A program made the translations under genes and the position numbers. A stretch of DNA of 64,000 nt from Corynebacterium doosanense CAU 212 = DSM 45436 (GTDB taxonomy: Bacteria > Actinomycetota > Actinomycetes > Mycobacteriales > Mycobacteriaceae): assembly GCF_000767055.1 (NCBI RefSeq), contig NZ_CP006764.1:1550001-1614000 (forward strand), in the 5' to 3' direction. Below, one piece after another: positions 40,926 through 50,814 of this stretch. The first letter of the stretch is position 1. Each line of letters opens with the position of its first letter. The notes under the pieces are model-generated. The model saw only the letters and a program-made list of their open reading frames with translations, had not been told where the DNA came from and made no database searches.

Positions 40926-41016
40926 CCACGCCTCCCACGGTGCATCCGGAACTGCCCTCTGCTGACGCTGGGCAGTCTAGCGCAAAAGCGCACATATATT
41001 CGGATCGACCCACAGG

Positions 41017-41055
41017 CAAAAACCCGGGCCGCGCCGCGAGTGGCGGGGCCCGGGT
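41017..41055 (-). terminator. Rho-independent terminator after yebC
   Basis: On the minus strand the arms ACCCGGGCC and GGCCCGGGT (41047-41055 and 41022-41030) enclose a GC-rich loop and are followed by TTTTTGCC. It begins 19 bp after the yebC stop, so yebC is transcribed separately from ruvCAB. Confidence 0.88.
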
Positions 41056-41073
41056 CGTCGAGAAGCACGAAAC

Positions 41074-41826
41074 TTAGGCGTCGAGCGCCGCGATGACCTC
41101 TTCGGAGAGTTCCATGTTGGTGTAGACGTCCTGGACATCGTCGAGGTCCTCGAGTGCGTCGACCAGGTTCATCACCTTGCGGGCACCCTCGACGTCGAGG
41201 GGGACGTTGACGGAGGCGCGGAAGTCGCGGCCGGAATCCTCGACCTCGATGCCCGCCTCCTCCAGCGCGGCGACGACGGCGCGGATGTCCGTGGGCTCGC
41301 AGATGACCTCGAACTGCTCGCCGAGATCGTTAACCTCCTCGGCGCCGGCCTCGAGCACGGCCATGAGCACGTCGTCCTCGGTGAGATCCTTCTTCACCAC
41401 GATGACGTAGCCGATGCGGGTGAACAGGTAGGACACGGAGCCGGCGTCGCCCTGGTTGCCGCCGTTCTTGTTGAACCCGGTGCGCACCTCGGAGGCCGCG
41501 CGGTTGCGGTTGTCCGTGAGGCACTCGACGAGCACGGCCACGCCATTGGGGCCGTAACCCTCGTAGGTGATGGGCTCCCAGTTGGAGCCGCCCGCCTCTT
41601 CACCGGCGCCGCGCTTGCGGGCGCGCTCGATGTTGTCGTTGGGGACGGAGGCCTTCTTGGCCTTCTTGATCATGTCGTCCAGCGTCGGGTTACCGGCCGG
41701 GTCACCGCCGCCGATACGCGCCGCGACCTCGATGTTCTTGATCGCCTTGGCCCAGTCCTTGCTGCGACGGGCGTCGTTGGCGGCCTTCTTGTGTTTGGTG
41801 GTCGCCCATTTTGAGTGGCCTGACAT
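41074..41826 (-). CDS. YebC/PmpR family protein (transcription/translation regulator)
   Basis: 250-aa protein opening [29 protein letters not shown], the invariant YebC start, so ATG 41826 is certain. Members act as DNA-binding regulators (PmpR) or, as shown for some, help ribosomes through polyproline stretches. All three domains are present. It is upstream of ruvC and followed by its own terminator. Confidence 0.95.
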   Translation of the reverse strand: MSGHSKWATTKHKKAANDARRSKDWAKAIKNIEVAARIGGGDPAGNPTLDDMIKKAKKASVPNDNIERARKRGAGEEAGGSNWEPITYEGYGPNGVAVLVECLTDNRNRAASEVRTGFNKNGGNQGDAGSVSYLFTRIGYVIVVKKDLTEDDVLMAVLEAGAEEVNDLGEQFEVICEPTDIRAVVAALEEAGIEVEDSGRDFRASVNVPLDVEGARKVMNLVDALEDLDDVQDVYTNMELSEEVIAALDA

Positions 41827-41957
41827 ACGGTGACTTCCCTTCGTCGAAACGCGTCCCGATCTCCGGTTGCGCTCCACCGCGGGTGATGCGGGAGCAACGA
41901 GGGACGCTGGTGCGTGTGGTTAACCGGGCCAAGTATACGCAGGCCGCCCGGGGCGGT

Positions 41958-42797
41958 TTAGGTACGGTCCTCGTCGAACGTGCGTGTCAGACCCTCCTGG
42001 GTGACCATGGCCACGAGGTTTCCCTGCGCGTCGAAGATCCGGCCGTGGGTCAGCGCGCGCGCCGACGACGCCGACGGGGACACCTGGTCGTAGAGCAGCC
42101 ACTCGTCCACCCGGAACGGCCGGAGGAACCACATGGCGTGATCCAGCGACGCCATCTGCACCTTGTGCCCCGGGTGCGGGACCATGGAGGACTGCAGCAG
42201 CGTCATGTCGGACATGTAGGCGAGCGCGCAGATGTGGAACGTGTCCTCGTCGGGCAGGGGTCGCTTCGACTTGAACCACACCACCTGCTGGCTCGCGGAG
42301 AACGGGTTGTGCGCGTAGTCCTCCGGCGGAACGACCCGCACGTCCCAGTCGATCCACTCGTCGAGCAGCGCGCGGGAGCTCGCCGGGAAACTCGCGGCGG
42401 TGTCACCGATCTCATCCGGGGCGGGCACTTCACGCATCCGGTCGGCGTGCTCCGGGCCCACGTCGCCCTCGCGGTGGAAGCTGGCCTGCATGGAGAAGAT
42501 CGTCTCCCCGTTCTGCACGGCGGAGACCTGCCGGGTGGAGAAACTGCGCCCGCTGCGCAGCCGGTCCACCAGGAACACGGTCGGCTCCGACGACACCCCG
42601 GCCTTGAGGAAGTACCCGTGCAGCGAATGCACCTTCTTGCTGTCCTCGTCCTCGGCGACCGTGCGCACGGCGGCGACCAGCGCCTGCGCCGCGACCTGGC
42701 CGCCGAAGGTCCGTGGGAGCTGCGAATTGACCGGGGCACCCCGGAAGATGTCGCGGTCGATCCGCTCCAGATCAAGAATGTCTCGGATATCAGTCAT
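41958..42797 (-). CDS. tesB: Acyl-CoA thioesterase II (TesB-like)
   Basis: 279-aa double hotdog-fold thioesterase that hydrolyses acyl-CoA. The FGGQVAAQALVAAVRTV segment near residue 31 and the C-terminal SLDHAMWFLRPFRVDEWLLYDQVSPSA stretch (partly cited) hold the family's active-site surroundings. It is divergent from the DUF3817 gene. Confidence 0.93.
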   Translation of the reverse strand: MTDIRDILDLERIDRDIFRGAPVNSQLPRTFGGQVAAQALVAAVRTVAEDEDSKKVHSLHGYFLKAGVSSEPTVFLVDRLRSGRSFSTRQVSAVQNGETIFSMQASFHREGDVGPEHADRMREVPAPDEIGDTAASFPASSRALLDEWIDWDVRVVPPEDYAHNPFSASQQVVWFKSKRPLPDEDTFHICALAYMSDMTLLQSSMVPHPGHKVQMASLDHAMWFLRPFRVDEWLLYDQVSPSASSARALTHGRIFDAQGNLVAMVTQEGLTRTFDEDRT

Positions 42798-42895
42798 GTC
42801 TCGCTCGCTTTTCGACGTCGTTGTCCACCAGTTTCCCCGTCCTGCCAGTGATCCACTGTACGGCCCACCGTCGGCCGACCGTTACGATGGCACCA

Positions 42896-43363
42896 ATGAC
42901 TCCTCAGAATCTGCACCGCGGCGCGGCCGCCCTGGAAATGCTCACCTGGACCCTGCTCATCGGCGCGATGATCCTGCGCGGCGTCGGCGGGGCCGACCTC
43001 GTCTCCGCCGCCGGCCCGATCCACGGGTTCGGCTTCCTGTGTTTCGTCGCGCTGACGATCATCCTGTGGACCAACAACCGCTGGCCCGCCGGCGTGGGCA
43101 TCGCGGGTCTCGCGGTCTCGCTCATCCCCTTCGCCGCGCTGCCCTTCAGCATCTGGGCCGACCGCCGCGGCCACCTCGACGGCGACTGGCGCTTCCGCGA
43201 CCGCGCGGAGGAGCCCCGGTCCCTGCCGGACAAGGTGCTCGCCCAGCTGGTGCGCCACCCGGTGCGTACCGTGCTGATCATTCTCGTGCTCATCGCCGTG
43301 GTGTTCACGGCCTTGCTGCTCATCGGCCAGCCCTACGACCCCGAGGCGATCCCGGGCAACTAG
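42896..43363 (+). CDS. DUF3817-type small integral membrane protein
   Basis: 155-aa protein with three hydrophobic segments in the first ~90 residues (LTWTLLIGAMILRGVG, GPIHGFGFLCFVALTIILW, GVGIAGLAVSLIPFAALPF). A basic/acidic loop (DRRGHLDGDWRFRDRAEEP) and a final TM (VRTVLIILVLIAVVFTALLL) follow. The central GPIHGFGF...W pattern matches DUF3817. The function is unknown. ATG 42896 (MTPQNLHRGAAAL) is chosen; ATG 42887 is three codons upstream. Confidence 0.75.
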   Translation: MTPQNLHRGAAALEMLTWTLLIGAMILRGVGGADLVSAAGPIHGFGFLCFVALTIILWTNNRWPAGVGIAGLAVSLIPFAALPFSIWADRRGHLDGDWRFRDRAEEPRSLPDKVLAQLVRHPVRTVLIILVLIAVVFTALLLIGQPYDPEAIPGN

Positions 43364-43370
43364 CGCCGCC

Positions 43371-43814
43371 TCAGAGCTCGAAGAACTCCGGCAGCGCCGC
43401 CGTGCCGCGCAGCCGGGTGTACTTCACCGCCAGGCGCAGGCGCAGCGCGCGGGTGTCGGCCACGGCCTCGTTGTAGAACCGCAGGGCCAGCTCGACCCGC
43501 ACGTTGGCGTCGACGATCCTGCTCGGGGGTTCGGCCCCCAGGGCTGCGACGGCCTGGGTGACCTCCCTTTCCGCGGCCGCCCGTTCGCGGAAGTTTCCGT
43601 ACGTCAGGTCGATGGCCTCGGCGCGGTCGGCCACCTTTCCCGCCCCGGGTTCGAGGGCTGACAGCACCGCAGCGCGCCGGTTGAGCGCCGCCTCCAGCGA
43701 CCTGCGGGCCGCGTCCGTGCGGATGTGCAGGCGGTTGAGCCGCTGCGCGGTGAAGTACGCCCAGAGCAGCGCTGCCACCGCCAGGATGACCAGCACGATC
43801 AGCCACGTGTTCAC
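43371..43814 (-). CDS. LemA-like membrane-anchored protein
   Basis: 147-aa protein with an N-terminal TM (MNTWLIVLVILAVAALLWAYF) and a helical domain. RLNRLHIRTDAARRSLEAALNRRAAVLSAL and RFYNEAVADTRALR...FFEL resemble the LemA four-helix core (first part cited shortened). It overlaps the pimA stop by 4 bp, so it is coupled to the PIM lipid genes. The function is unknown. Confidence 0.6.
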   Translation of the reverse strand: MNTWLIVLVILAVAALLWAYFTAQRLNRLHIRTDAARRSLEAALNRRAAVLSALEPGAGKVADRAEAIDLTYGNFRERAAAEREVTQAVAALGAEPPSRIVDANVRVELALRFYNEAVADTRALRLRLAVKYTRLRGTAALPEFFEL

Positions 43815-44902
43815 GCTCTCACCCCGCTGCCGTCCGCGACCGTCTCGTAGACCGCGAGCACCTCGAGCGCCACCGACGACCAGTCGTACCGCTGCGCCCG
43901 ACTCTCCCCCGCCTCGACCAGGCGACGCCGGGCGGCGGGGTCATCGATGAGCTCGCCCAGCACACGCGCGAGGTCCGCGTCGGATCCGGTGCGAAACAGC
44001 TGTCCCGCGGGGTTGTCACCGTGGGCGTCGACCACCGCGGCAAACGCCTCCAGGTCGCTGGCCACCACGGCGCAGCCCGCCGCCATCGCCTCCACCAGCA
44101 CGATGCCGAAGGACTCTCCCCCGGTGTTCGGCGCGACATAGATGTCCGACTCGCCGAGGATGCGGGCCTTCTCCTCTTCGCTCACTCTTCCGGCAAAACG
44201 CACGCCGTTGATGTCGCGCTGCCGCCCGCCGCCGATCACCGTCACCTCGACGTCCTCCGGGGAACGACCGAGCAGGACCAACGCACGCAGGAGGATGTCG
44301 AGCCCCTTGCGGGGTTCGTCGATACGCCCGAGGAACACCACCTTCACCGGTCCCGGGGACGCGCTGCGGGCGCGCCGGTACTTCGCGGTGTCGACCCCGT
44401 TGGGGATGAGCACCGGGTCGCCGCCGAGCTGCTCCACCTGCCAGCGCCGGGCCATCTCCGAGACGGCGATGCCCCCGCGCACCTTCTCCAGCTGCGGCTG
44501 CAGAATCCCCCGCATGACACGCAGCAGCCACGAGCGGTCGCTGGACGCGTGATAGGTGGCCACGATCGGGCCGCGCGCCGCGACGAGCGCGTGCATGGAG
44601 TAGCTCGGTGAGTTGGGCTCGTGGATGTGCAGCACGTCGAACCGGCCCTGGCGGATGAACTTTTTCACCCGACGGTGCACCACCGGGCCGAAGGAGAGGC
44701 GGGCGACGGAGCCGTTGTAGCGCACCGGGGTGGACCTGCCGCCGCGGGTGACCATGTCCGGCACCTCGGTGCCCGGGGAGGCCGGGCCGATGACCTCGAC
44801 GTGGTGGCCGAGGTCGATGAGATGGGCGGCCAGCTCGAGAATGTGGGCCTGGACCCCGCCCGGCTCGTCGAAGGAGTACGGGCAGACGACGCCGATGCGC
44901 AC
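43811..44902 (-). CDS. pimA: Phosphatidylinositol alpha-mannosyltransferase PimA (GT4)
   Basis: Transfers the first mannose from GDP-mannose to phosphatidylinositol, starting PIM/LAM synthesis at the inner face of the membrane. From GTG 44902 (VRIGVVCPYSFDEPGGVQAH) the product is 363 aa. The N-terminal GGVQAHI loop, the GRIDEPRKGLDILL segment and the ESFGIVLVEAMAAG EX7E motif are visible. It follows patA by 5 bp; order pgsA1-patA-pimA is the known PIM operon. Confidence 0.93.
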   Translation of the reverse strand: MRIGVVCPYSFDEPGGVQAHILELAAHLIDLGHHVEVIGPASPGTEVPDMVTRGGRSTPVRYNGSVARLSFGPVVHRRVKKFIRQGRFDVLHIHEPNSPSYSMHALVAARGPIVATYHASSDRSWLLRVMRGILQPQLEKVRGGIAVSEMARRWQVEQLGGDPVLIPNGVDTAKYRRARSASPGPVKVVFLGRIDEPRKGLDILLRALVLLGRSPEDVEVTVIGGGRQRDINGVRFAGRVSEEEKARILGESDIYVAPNTGGESFGIVLVEAMAAGCAVVASDLEAFAAVVDAHGDNPAGQLFRTGSDADLARVLGELIDDPAARRRLVEAGESRAQRYDWSSVALEVLAVYETVADGSGVRA

Positions 44903-44907
44903 GGCGG

Positions 44908-45837
44908 CTACGTCGCTTCTCGACGCGCCGCCCGACGCGCCTTGGCTTCGTTGATGTCGCTGGTCCACTGCGGCTGCAGCATGTGCCAGTCCACCGGGTG
45001 GGCCGCGATGTTGGCGGCGAAGAGGTCGGCCATGCGCTGGGTCGTCGACTCCAGGTCGGTGACCTCTAGCTCGTCGGAGACGGAGAAACCCCAGCCGTCC
45101 TCGGAGGGGAACCAGCCGTGGACGACGTGCAGCCCCGCGCCGGTTTCCTGGGCGAGCTTCACCGGCCCGGCGGGCATGGTGGTGTGCTCGCCGAAGAACT
45201 CGACCTCGACGCCGGTCTGGCGCAGGTCACGCTCGCCGAGTAGGCAGACCACGCCGCCGTCGTAAAGCACCTCCCGCAACCGGGCGAAGGGCGGTTCGCT
45301 GTGCCCGGTGAGCGCAAGCACCTCGAAACCCAGGGACTCGCGGTAGTCCACGAAGGCGTTGAACAAGGCCTCCGGCTTGACCCGCTCGGCGACGGTGGCG
45401 AACTGGCCGTAGTTCGAGCTCAGCCACATGCCCGCCATGTCCCAGTTGCCCGTGTGCGGAAGCACGAGGATGACGCCCTTGCCGCGCGCCAGCGAGGCCT
45501 CGAAGATGTCCCGACCGACGACGCCGTCGGTGATCCGGCGCAGCAGGTCGGGGTCCGCGACCAGGGAGGGAAGGCGGAAGGCCTCCATCCAGTAGCGGGC
45601 ATAGGAACGCACCGAGTCGCGCACGAGCTCGGAGGTGACGTTCTCCGCCCCCACCACGCGGGTGAGGTTGCGGCGCAGCTGGTCCATCCCCCGGCCGTGG
45701 TCGCTGGCCAGGTCCGCACCGAAGGTGAATAGAGTCTGGGCCACAGGGCGGGGCAGCGCAGAGACCACCTTCCACCCGGTGAGGTAACCCGCGGCGGCCC
45801 ACTCGCGCTGGCGGATCAGACCCCAGATCCCGGTCAC
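44908..45837 (-). CDS. patA: Phosphatidylinositol mannoside acyltransferase (PatA-like, LPLAT family)
   Basis: Acylates the mannose of PIMs. The 309-aa protein starts at GTG 45837, whose GTGA overlaps the pgsA1 stop. The LPLAT catalytic region VLPHTGNWDMAG carries the HxxxxD motif, and CLLGERDLRQTGVEVEFFGE and the HVVHGWFP segment follow. Its place between pgsA1 and pimA supports the PIM-specific function over a lipid A-type acyltransferase. Confidence 0.92.
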   Translation of the reverse strand: MTGIWGLIRQREWAAAGYLTGWKVVSALPRPVAQTLFTFGADLASDHGRGMDQLRRNLTRVVGAENVTSELVRDSVRSYARYWMEAFRLPSLVADPDLLRRITDGVVGRDIFEASLARGKGVILVLPHTGNWDMAGMWLSSNYGQFATVAERVKPEALFNAFVDYRESLGFEVLALTGHSEPPFARLREVLYDGGVVCLLGERDLRQTGVEVEFFGEHTTMPAGPVKLAQETGAGLHVVHGWFPSEDGWGFSVSDELEVTDLESTTQRMADLFAANIAAHPVDWHMLQPQWTSDINEAKARRAARREAT

Positions 45838-46490
45838 TTCTTCTCCCCCGCCTCTTTGCTGCCTGTGGGCGGCGCGATGAAGTCGTTGGCGTGGGGCGAG
45901 TTGTAGGCCATGCGGAAGCGCTCGAACACGGTGAACACGGATCCCGCGAGCAGCAGCCAGATGGCCGCGTCGAGCGCGTAGGGCACGCCGAACCCCTCCA
46001 GGCCCAGGCCCACCAGCGCGATGATGAGCCGCTCCGGGCGTTCGATGAGCCCGCCCACGACCTGGAAGCCCGAGGCCTCGCCGCGCGCCTTGATGTAGCT
46101 GATCACTTGCGATGAGATGAGCACGCCGAGGGTGGCCGCCACGAGCGACGGATGCGCGTCGTGGGTGTAGACGAGCCACCAGGTGATGGCCGCGAAGAGC
46201 GCGCCGTCGGTGATGCGGTCGCAGGTGGCATCGAGGGTGGCGCCGAACTTGGTTCCGCCGCCGCGCAGCCTGGCCATGGTGCCGTCGACCATGTCCACCG
46301 CGGTGAACAGGCCGATGAGGATGGCCGCCCACACCAGGTGTCCGGCCGGGATGAGGATGACCACCAGCGCCACGGAGATGGCGGAGCTGAGCACCGTGAT
46401 GGCGTTCGGGGTGAGGCCGATCTTCAGCAGGCCCCTGGCCACCGGTTCGACGACCACGGCCGCGGGCCTGCGCCCGTGAACGCTAAGCAC
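45834..46490 (-). CDS. pgsA1: Phosphatidylinositol phosphate synthase (CDP-alcohol phosphotransferase)
   Basis: 218-aa integral membrane enzyme joining CDP-diacylglycerol with inositol phosphate. The CDP-alcohol signature lies in MVDGTMARLRGGGTKFGATLD followed by ATCDR, at residues ~67-90, with the conserved Asp residues. About six TM helices are predicted. It overlaps the HIT gene by 8 bp upstream and patA by 4 bp downstream, so all are translationally coupled. Confidence 0.93.
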   Translation of the reverse strand: MLSVHGRRPAAVVVEPVARGLLKIGLTPNAITVLSSAISVALVVILIPAGHLVWAAILIGLFTAVDMVDGTMARLRGGGTKFGATLDATCDRITDGALFAAITWWLVYTHDAHPSLVAATLGVLISSQVISYIKARGEASGFQVVGGLIERPERLIIALVGLGLEGFGVPYALDAAIWLLLAGSVFTVFERFRMAYNSPHANDFIAPPTGSKEAGEKK

Positions 46491-47055
46491 GGCTGTCCTC
46501 CGCGGTGATGTCCGCCCACGCCTGCGCGAGCAGCGCCCGGGTGTCGCCCAGCACCGTGGACAGCACCTTGGTGTCGCCCAGGACGGTCATGAAACTGGCG
46601 TCGCCCGGCCAGCGCGGAACCACGTGCATGTGCAGGTGATCCCCCACCGAACCCCCGGACGCCCGCCCGAGGTTGAAGCCGACGTTGATGCCTTCGGGGC
46701 GGGAGACCCGCTTGAGCACCCGGACGGCCTTCTGCGCGAAAGCCATGAGTTCCGCCGACTCCTCCTCCGTGAGGTCCTCGAGGTCCGCGGTCTTGCGGTA
46801 GGGCACGACCATGAGGTGACCCGCGTTGTACGGGAACAGGTTGAGCAGCGCGTACACATGGGTGCCCCGCGCGACGATCAGCCCGTCCTCGTCCGACTGC
46901 TTCGGCGCCTCCACGAACGGGTCCTGCTTCTCGCCACCGACCCGCTTGGCGATGTACGCCGAGCGGTACGGCGCCCACAGGCGCTGCAACTGATCGTCCG
47001 TGCCGACACCGGAGTCGATGTAGGTGTTTTGGGCGTCAGCTTCGTCGTGCTGCAA
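46483..47055 (-). CDS. HIT-domain protein (Ap4A phosphorylase-like)
   Basis: 190-aa histidine-triad nucleotide hydrolase/phosphorylase. HMHVVPRW near residue 142 is the triad, preceded by the conserved [19 protein letters not shown]. Mycobacterial homologues at the same locus act as Ap4A phosphorylases. The gene overlaps thrS by 20 bp and pgsA1 by 8 bp. Confidence 0.92.
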   Translation of the reverse strand: MQHDEADAQNTYIDSGVGTDDQLQRLWAPYRSAYIAKRVGGEKQDPFVEAPKQSDEDGLIVARGTHVYALLNLFPYNAGHLMVVPYRKTADLEDLTEEESAELMAFAQKAVRVLKRVSRPEGINVGFNLGRASGGSVGDHLHMHVVPRWPGDASFMTVLGDTKVLSTVLGDTRALLAQAWADITAEDSRA

Positions 47056-49114
47056 TGGCTTCCTCGCTGGGCTGGTCGTTGATGCGCTCGGAGATCCAGG
47101 CCTCGATGAGGTCGGCCGCCTCGTCGACAGGCACGCCGTTGACCTGGCTACCGTCGAGGAAGCGGAAGCTCACCGCGCCAGCCTCGACGTCGCGGGCGCC
47201 GGCCAGCAGCATGAAGGGCACTTTGGACGTTGTGTGGTTGCGGATCTTCTTCTGCATGCGGTCGTCCGAGGTGTCCACCTCGGCGCGGATGCCGCGCTTG
47301 CGCAGCGTGTCGGTGAGCTCGATGAGGTGCGGGGCGAACTCGTCGGCCACGGGGATGCCCACGACCTGGTGCGGGGCCAGCCAGGCCGGGAACGCGCCGG
47401 CGTAGTGCTCGACGAGCACGCCGAAGAAACGCTCGATGGAGCCGAAGAGCGCGCGGTGGATCATGATCGGCTGCTTCTTCGTGCCGTCGGACGCGGTGTA
47501 CTCCAGGTCGAAGCGGTCCGGCATGTTGAAGTCGAGCTGCACGGTGGACATCTGCCAGGTGCGGCCGATGGCGTCACGCGCCTGCACCGAGATCTTCGGG
47601 CCGTAGAACGCCGCGCCCTCCGGGTCGGGGACGAGCTCGAGGCCGGAGTTGGTGGCCACGCGCTCGAGGATCGCGGTGGACTCCTCCCAGATCTCGTCCG
47701 AGCCGACGGACTTCTCCGGGTCGCGGGTGGACAGCTCCAGGTAGAAGTCATTGAGCCCGTAGTCCTTGAGCAGGGAGAGGACGAACTCCAGCACGCTGGT
47801 GAGTTCGGCTTCGAGCTGCTCCTCGGTGCAGTAGATGTGGGCGTCGTCCTGCGTGAAGCCGCGGGCGCGGGTCAGGCCGTGGATGACGCCGGACTTCTCG
47901 TAGCGGTAGACGGTGCCGAACTCGAACAGGCGCAGCGGCAGCTCGCGGTAGGAACGACCGCGGGAGTCGAAGACGAGGTTGTGCATGGGGCAGTTCATCG
48001 GCTTCAGGTAGTAGTCCTGCGCCTGCTTGGTCACGTTGCCTTCAGCGTCAAACTCCGCGTCGACCTGCATCGGCGGGAACATCGCGTCCTTGTAGAACCC
48101 GAGGTGGCCGGAGCGCTCGTAGAGATTCTGCTTGGTGATGTGCGGGGTGTTGACGAACGAGTACCCGGCCTCGATGTGCCGGCGGCGGGAGTGCTCCTCC
48201 ATCTCCAGGCGGATGATGCCGCCGTTGGGGTGGAACACGGGCAGGCCGGAGCCGAGGTCGTCCGGGAAGGAGAACAGGTCCAGCTCGGTGCCCAGGCGGC
48301 GGTGGTCACGCTTCTCCGCCTCGGCCTGCATGAGCTGGTAGTCGTCGAGCTTCTCCTTGGACTCCCACGCGGTGCCGTACACCCGCTGCAGGCCGGCCTT
48401 GGACTGGTCGCCACGCCAGTAGGCGGCGGAGGACTTGGTCAGGGCGAAGGCCGGAATGTAGCGGGTGGTGGGCACGTGCGGGCCACGGCACAGGTCGTGC
48501 CACTCGGATTCGTCGGTGCGCGGGTTGACGTTGGCGTAGTAGGTGAGCTCACCCTCGCCGACCTCGGTGGCCTCATCTGACGACGGATCGATCTTGCTCT
48601 TGTCCTGGATGAGCTCGAGCTTGAACGGCTCGTCCTTGAGATCTTCCGCCGCCTCCGTGGTGTCGGCATAAACGCCGCGCACGAACTTCTGTCCGGACTT
48701 GATGATCTTCTTCATCGACTTTTCCAGCGTCTTCAGATCCTCCGGCGTGAAGGGCTCACCGACCTGGAAGTCGTAGTAGAAACCGTTCTCGATGGCCGGG
48801 CCGATGCCCAGCTTCGTGCCCGGGAACTCCTTCTGCACGGCCTGCGCCAGCACGTGGGCGGCCGAGTGGCGGATCACGGAGCGGCCCTCCTCGGTCGATG
48901 CTGCGACCGGGGTGAACTCGGCCTCGGAGTCCGGGACGTGGGACAGGTCCTTCAGCTGGCCCTCCGAGTCCTTGACGCAGACGATGGCGTCCGGACCCTT
49001 GTTCGGCAGCTCCAGCTCACGCATCGCGGCACCGACGGCGGTGCCGGCGGGAACGGTGAACGGTTCGGGGAGGAAGATCTCGTGCTCGGCGTCGCTGAGT
49101 TCAATAGTGGCCAT
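47036..49114 (-). CDS. thrS: Threonyl-tRNA synthetase
   Basis: 692-aa class II synthetase. The TGS domain comes first ([19 protein letters not shown]), then the N2 editing domain with [10 protein letters not shown] and a CRGPHVPTT segment. The catalytic core with [12 protein letters not shown] and [15 protein letters not shown] follows, and the anticodon-binding C-terminus ends the protein. It heads the thrS-HIT-pgsA1-patA-pimA operon. Confidence 0.97.
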   Translation of the reverse strand: MATIELSDAEHEIFLPEPFTVPAGTAVGAAMRELELPNKGPDAIVCVKDSEGQLKDLSHVPDSEAEFTPVAASTEEGRSVIRHSAAHVLAQAVQKEFPGTKLGIGPAIENGFYYDFQVGEPFTPEDLKTLEKSMKKIIKSGQKFVRGVYADTTEAAEDLKDEPFKLELIQDKSKIDPSSDEATEVGEGELTYYANVNPRTDESEWHDLCRGPHVPTTRYIPAFALTKSSAAYWRGDQSKAGLQRVYGTAWESKEKLDDYQLMQAEAEKRDHRRLGTELDLFSFPDDLGSGLPVFHPNGGIIRLEMEEHSRRRHIEAGYSFVNTPHITKQNLYERSGHLGFYKDAMFPPMQVDAEFDAEGNVTKQAQDYYLKPMNCPMHNLVFDSRGRSYRELPLRLFEFGTVYRYEKSGVIHGLTRARGFTQDDAHIYCTEEQLEAELTSVLEFVLSLLKDYGLNDFYLELSTRDPEKSVGSDEIWEESTAILERVATNSGLELVPDPEGAAFYGPKISVQARDAIGRTWQMSTVQLDFNMPDRFDLEYTASDGTKKQPIMIHRALFGSIERFFGVLVEHYAGAFPAWLAPHQVVGIPVADEFAPHLIELTDTLRKRGIRAEVDTSDDRMQKKIRNHTTSKVPFMLLAGARDVEAGAVSFRFLDGSQVNGVPVDEAADLIEAWISERINDQPSEEAIAARRS

Positions 49115-49354
49115 CGTGTGGTGCGCTCCTTGATGCGCTCACGCGGGGAACGCGGCATACCTGGCCGCGCCCCGCTGGTAAAAGGTGTTTTCGCTTATCG
49201 ACGCCCCGTGGGCACCGTATCGCTTCATCGGACAGCTTAGCGCGCGGGGCGGGCGGCGCTTGCGGCGGACGTGATCCCCTCGCGAAAGATCGGCGCCCGG
49301 CCTCGGTCCTAGGGTCTCGACGCTGGACGCCCGACGCCTCGCTGCGTGCGTTAC

Positions 49355-49410
49355 TAACTCCACCCAAACGCCGCGAATTCGATCAATCTCTCGAGGTTTG
49401 GGTGGAGTTA
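49355..49410. repeat. Perfect 15-bp inverted repeat
   Basis: TAACTCCACCCAAAC (49355-49369) and GTTTGGGTGGAGTTA (49396-49410) flank a 26-bp loop containing GAATTC. It lies in the 810-bp gene-free stretch upstream of thrS, 18 bp before the tandem-repeat array. It may be an extra hairpin of the same repeat region. Confidence 0.9.
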
Positions 49411-49427
49411 GATACCTATCGTTTGAC

Positions 49428-49920
49428 AGTCCACACGTGTGGACTCGACGGCGCTCCCACCACTCACAGACTGTGCCGGTTCGCCTCAAAAGCCACGGGT
49501 TTGTGAGTACGTAGAACGAAGCTCGTCAGTACACACGTGTGGACTAGATTGAATGTTCAACTGTTCAGACGTCTGGACGATTTGGGCCAAGGCCGGCCAA
49601 ACCCCCGGATACCTGTCCGCCAACAGTCCACACGTGTGGACTCCACGACGCTCCAACCACTCACAAACCGCGCCGATTCGCCTCAGAATCCTCTTGTTTG
49701 TGAGTGCGTAGAACGAAGCTCGTCAGTACACACGTGTGGACTAGATTGAATATTCAACCGTCCAGGCGTCTGGACGATTTGGGCCTAGGCCGACTGAACC
49801 ACCGGTTATCTGTCGCCCGACAGTCCACACGTGTGGACTCCACGACGCTCCAACCACTCACAAACCTTGCCGGTTCGCCTCAAAATCCACGGGATTGTAA
49901 GTACGTAGAACGCGCGGTGA
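49428..49920. repeat. 197-bp tandem repeat (about 2.5 units) with an 18-bp palindrome array
   Basis: Units begin at 49428, 49625 and 49822 (exact 197-bp period); the third is partial. Each starts with the perfect palindrome AGTCCACACGTGTGGACT. A one-base variant, AGTACACACGTGTGGACT, lies at 49528 and 49725. The five sites are thus spaced 100, 97, 100 and 97 bp. Each unit also holds an ACTCACA...TTTGTGAGT-type hairpin and a CAGACGTCTGGAC-like near palindrome. No convincing gene lies within; short open frames merely track the repeat. Confidence 0.95.
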
Positions 49921-49924
49921 GCTG

Positions 49925-50195
49925 CTAGACCTGCTCTCCTGCCACGAACGTCCGCCAGGTCATGGGCATGCCCGGTCGGTAGGCCAGATCGATCGCATTC
50001 GCAGTGTCCAGTACATGCAGATCAGCCGGCGCGCCAACGACCAGGGAGCCCTTTGCAGGGCGGCCCCCCGCGTCCAGCCCTGAGCCGACGTCATGGCGTC
50101 GCAAAGCACGAGCTCCGCCGACGGTAGCCGCGGCAATCGCCTCGTCGAGGGCGAGATGCTGCTGGAGGACGTTCCCGGGTTGAGGTCGGAGGCGT
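49925..50195 (-). pseudogene. Imidazolonepropionase 3' fragment (duplicated hutI)
   Basis: The minus strand encodes an HutI C-terminus nearly identical to the intact gene at 51036-52223. It matches from LQQHLxLDEAIAAATVGGARALRR to MTWRT with scattered substitutions. The 5' part of the gene is missing. A 39-bp in-frame segment present in the intact copy (13 codons around SYTSSMNYC) is deleted. No start codon or ribosome-binding site is apparent. It is a duplication remnant; expression is unlikely. Confidence 0.85.
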
Positions 50196-50814
50196 ATCAC
50201 AGTCTTCTGCCGAGTAATAATTGACGATGGAGGGCCTGGGACGTAGAAGTACTCGGGCTACTGACGGCTCCCTTCGAAACGCTGACCGCCTTGTGGATCG
50301 GACCTCGGCCAAACCGGGGCCGGCGCTTCTTCTTTGGCACCCCCCACGCGCAACAACTTTGATGAAAGCTGCAAGGGTGGCACGGACCCGACCCACCCCC
50401 AAATGGGTAAGTACTAAGGTTCCGTCAATCCATGTATTCCGAAAATGACGTTTCTTGGAAAGTAACGTCGGTCGTGGCCAAAAACTGGTCCGATTCGTTT
50501 GAAGAAAAGTCTTCATTTTAAAAACTCGATGTTTTCTGGGCGGGGCGTGCCGAGCCTCGATTTTGGCCCTCGGCTCTGAGATTCTTTCTGTACAAGCTGC
50601 TGAAACCGTTGACTATGCGAGCGGTCAATCCGCATCAGTCGATGGGCGGGAAATCGCTCATTGAACGCAATCCAGAACCCCCGGCGTTGCCACGGGAGCT
50701 GCAACCGCAGTTGCTTGCCACATCGCGGGAGATAACCTGACCACCGCCGAAAATTGCCAGGAGAGAGCATTGATTGATCAGCGTCCTAATTCCACAGCAG
50801 GGTTCAGTTGAATC
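50196..50814. other. Gene-free stretch between hutI fragment and small membrane protein
   Basis: About 620 bp of lower GC than the core, with no ORF that has a credible start, ribosome-binding site or recognisable domain. Short frames on either strand look random. It may be decayed acquired DNA. I see no tRNA or IS end in it. Confidence 0.6.

Noticed and set aside
49428..49920. CRISPR array
   Set aside because: The repeats are tandem 197-bp units. The 97-100-bp intervals between palindromes are themselves repeated, so they are not unique spacers. There are no cas genes.
49537..49928. Two overlapping ~70-codon ORFs
   Set aside because: They are translations of the tandem repeat itself; their similarity comes from the 197-bp period, and no ribosome-binding site is present.
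50091..50516. 141-codon minus-strand ORF
   Set aside because: It overlaps the hutI fragment in another frame, is Arg-rich, and shows no motif or start signal.
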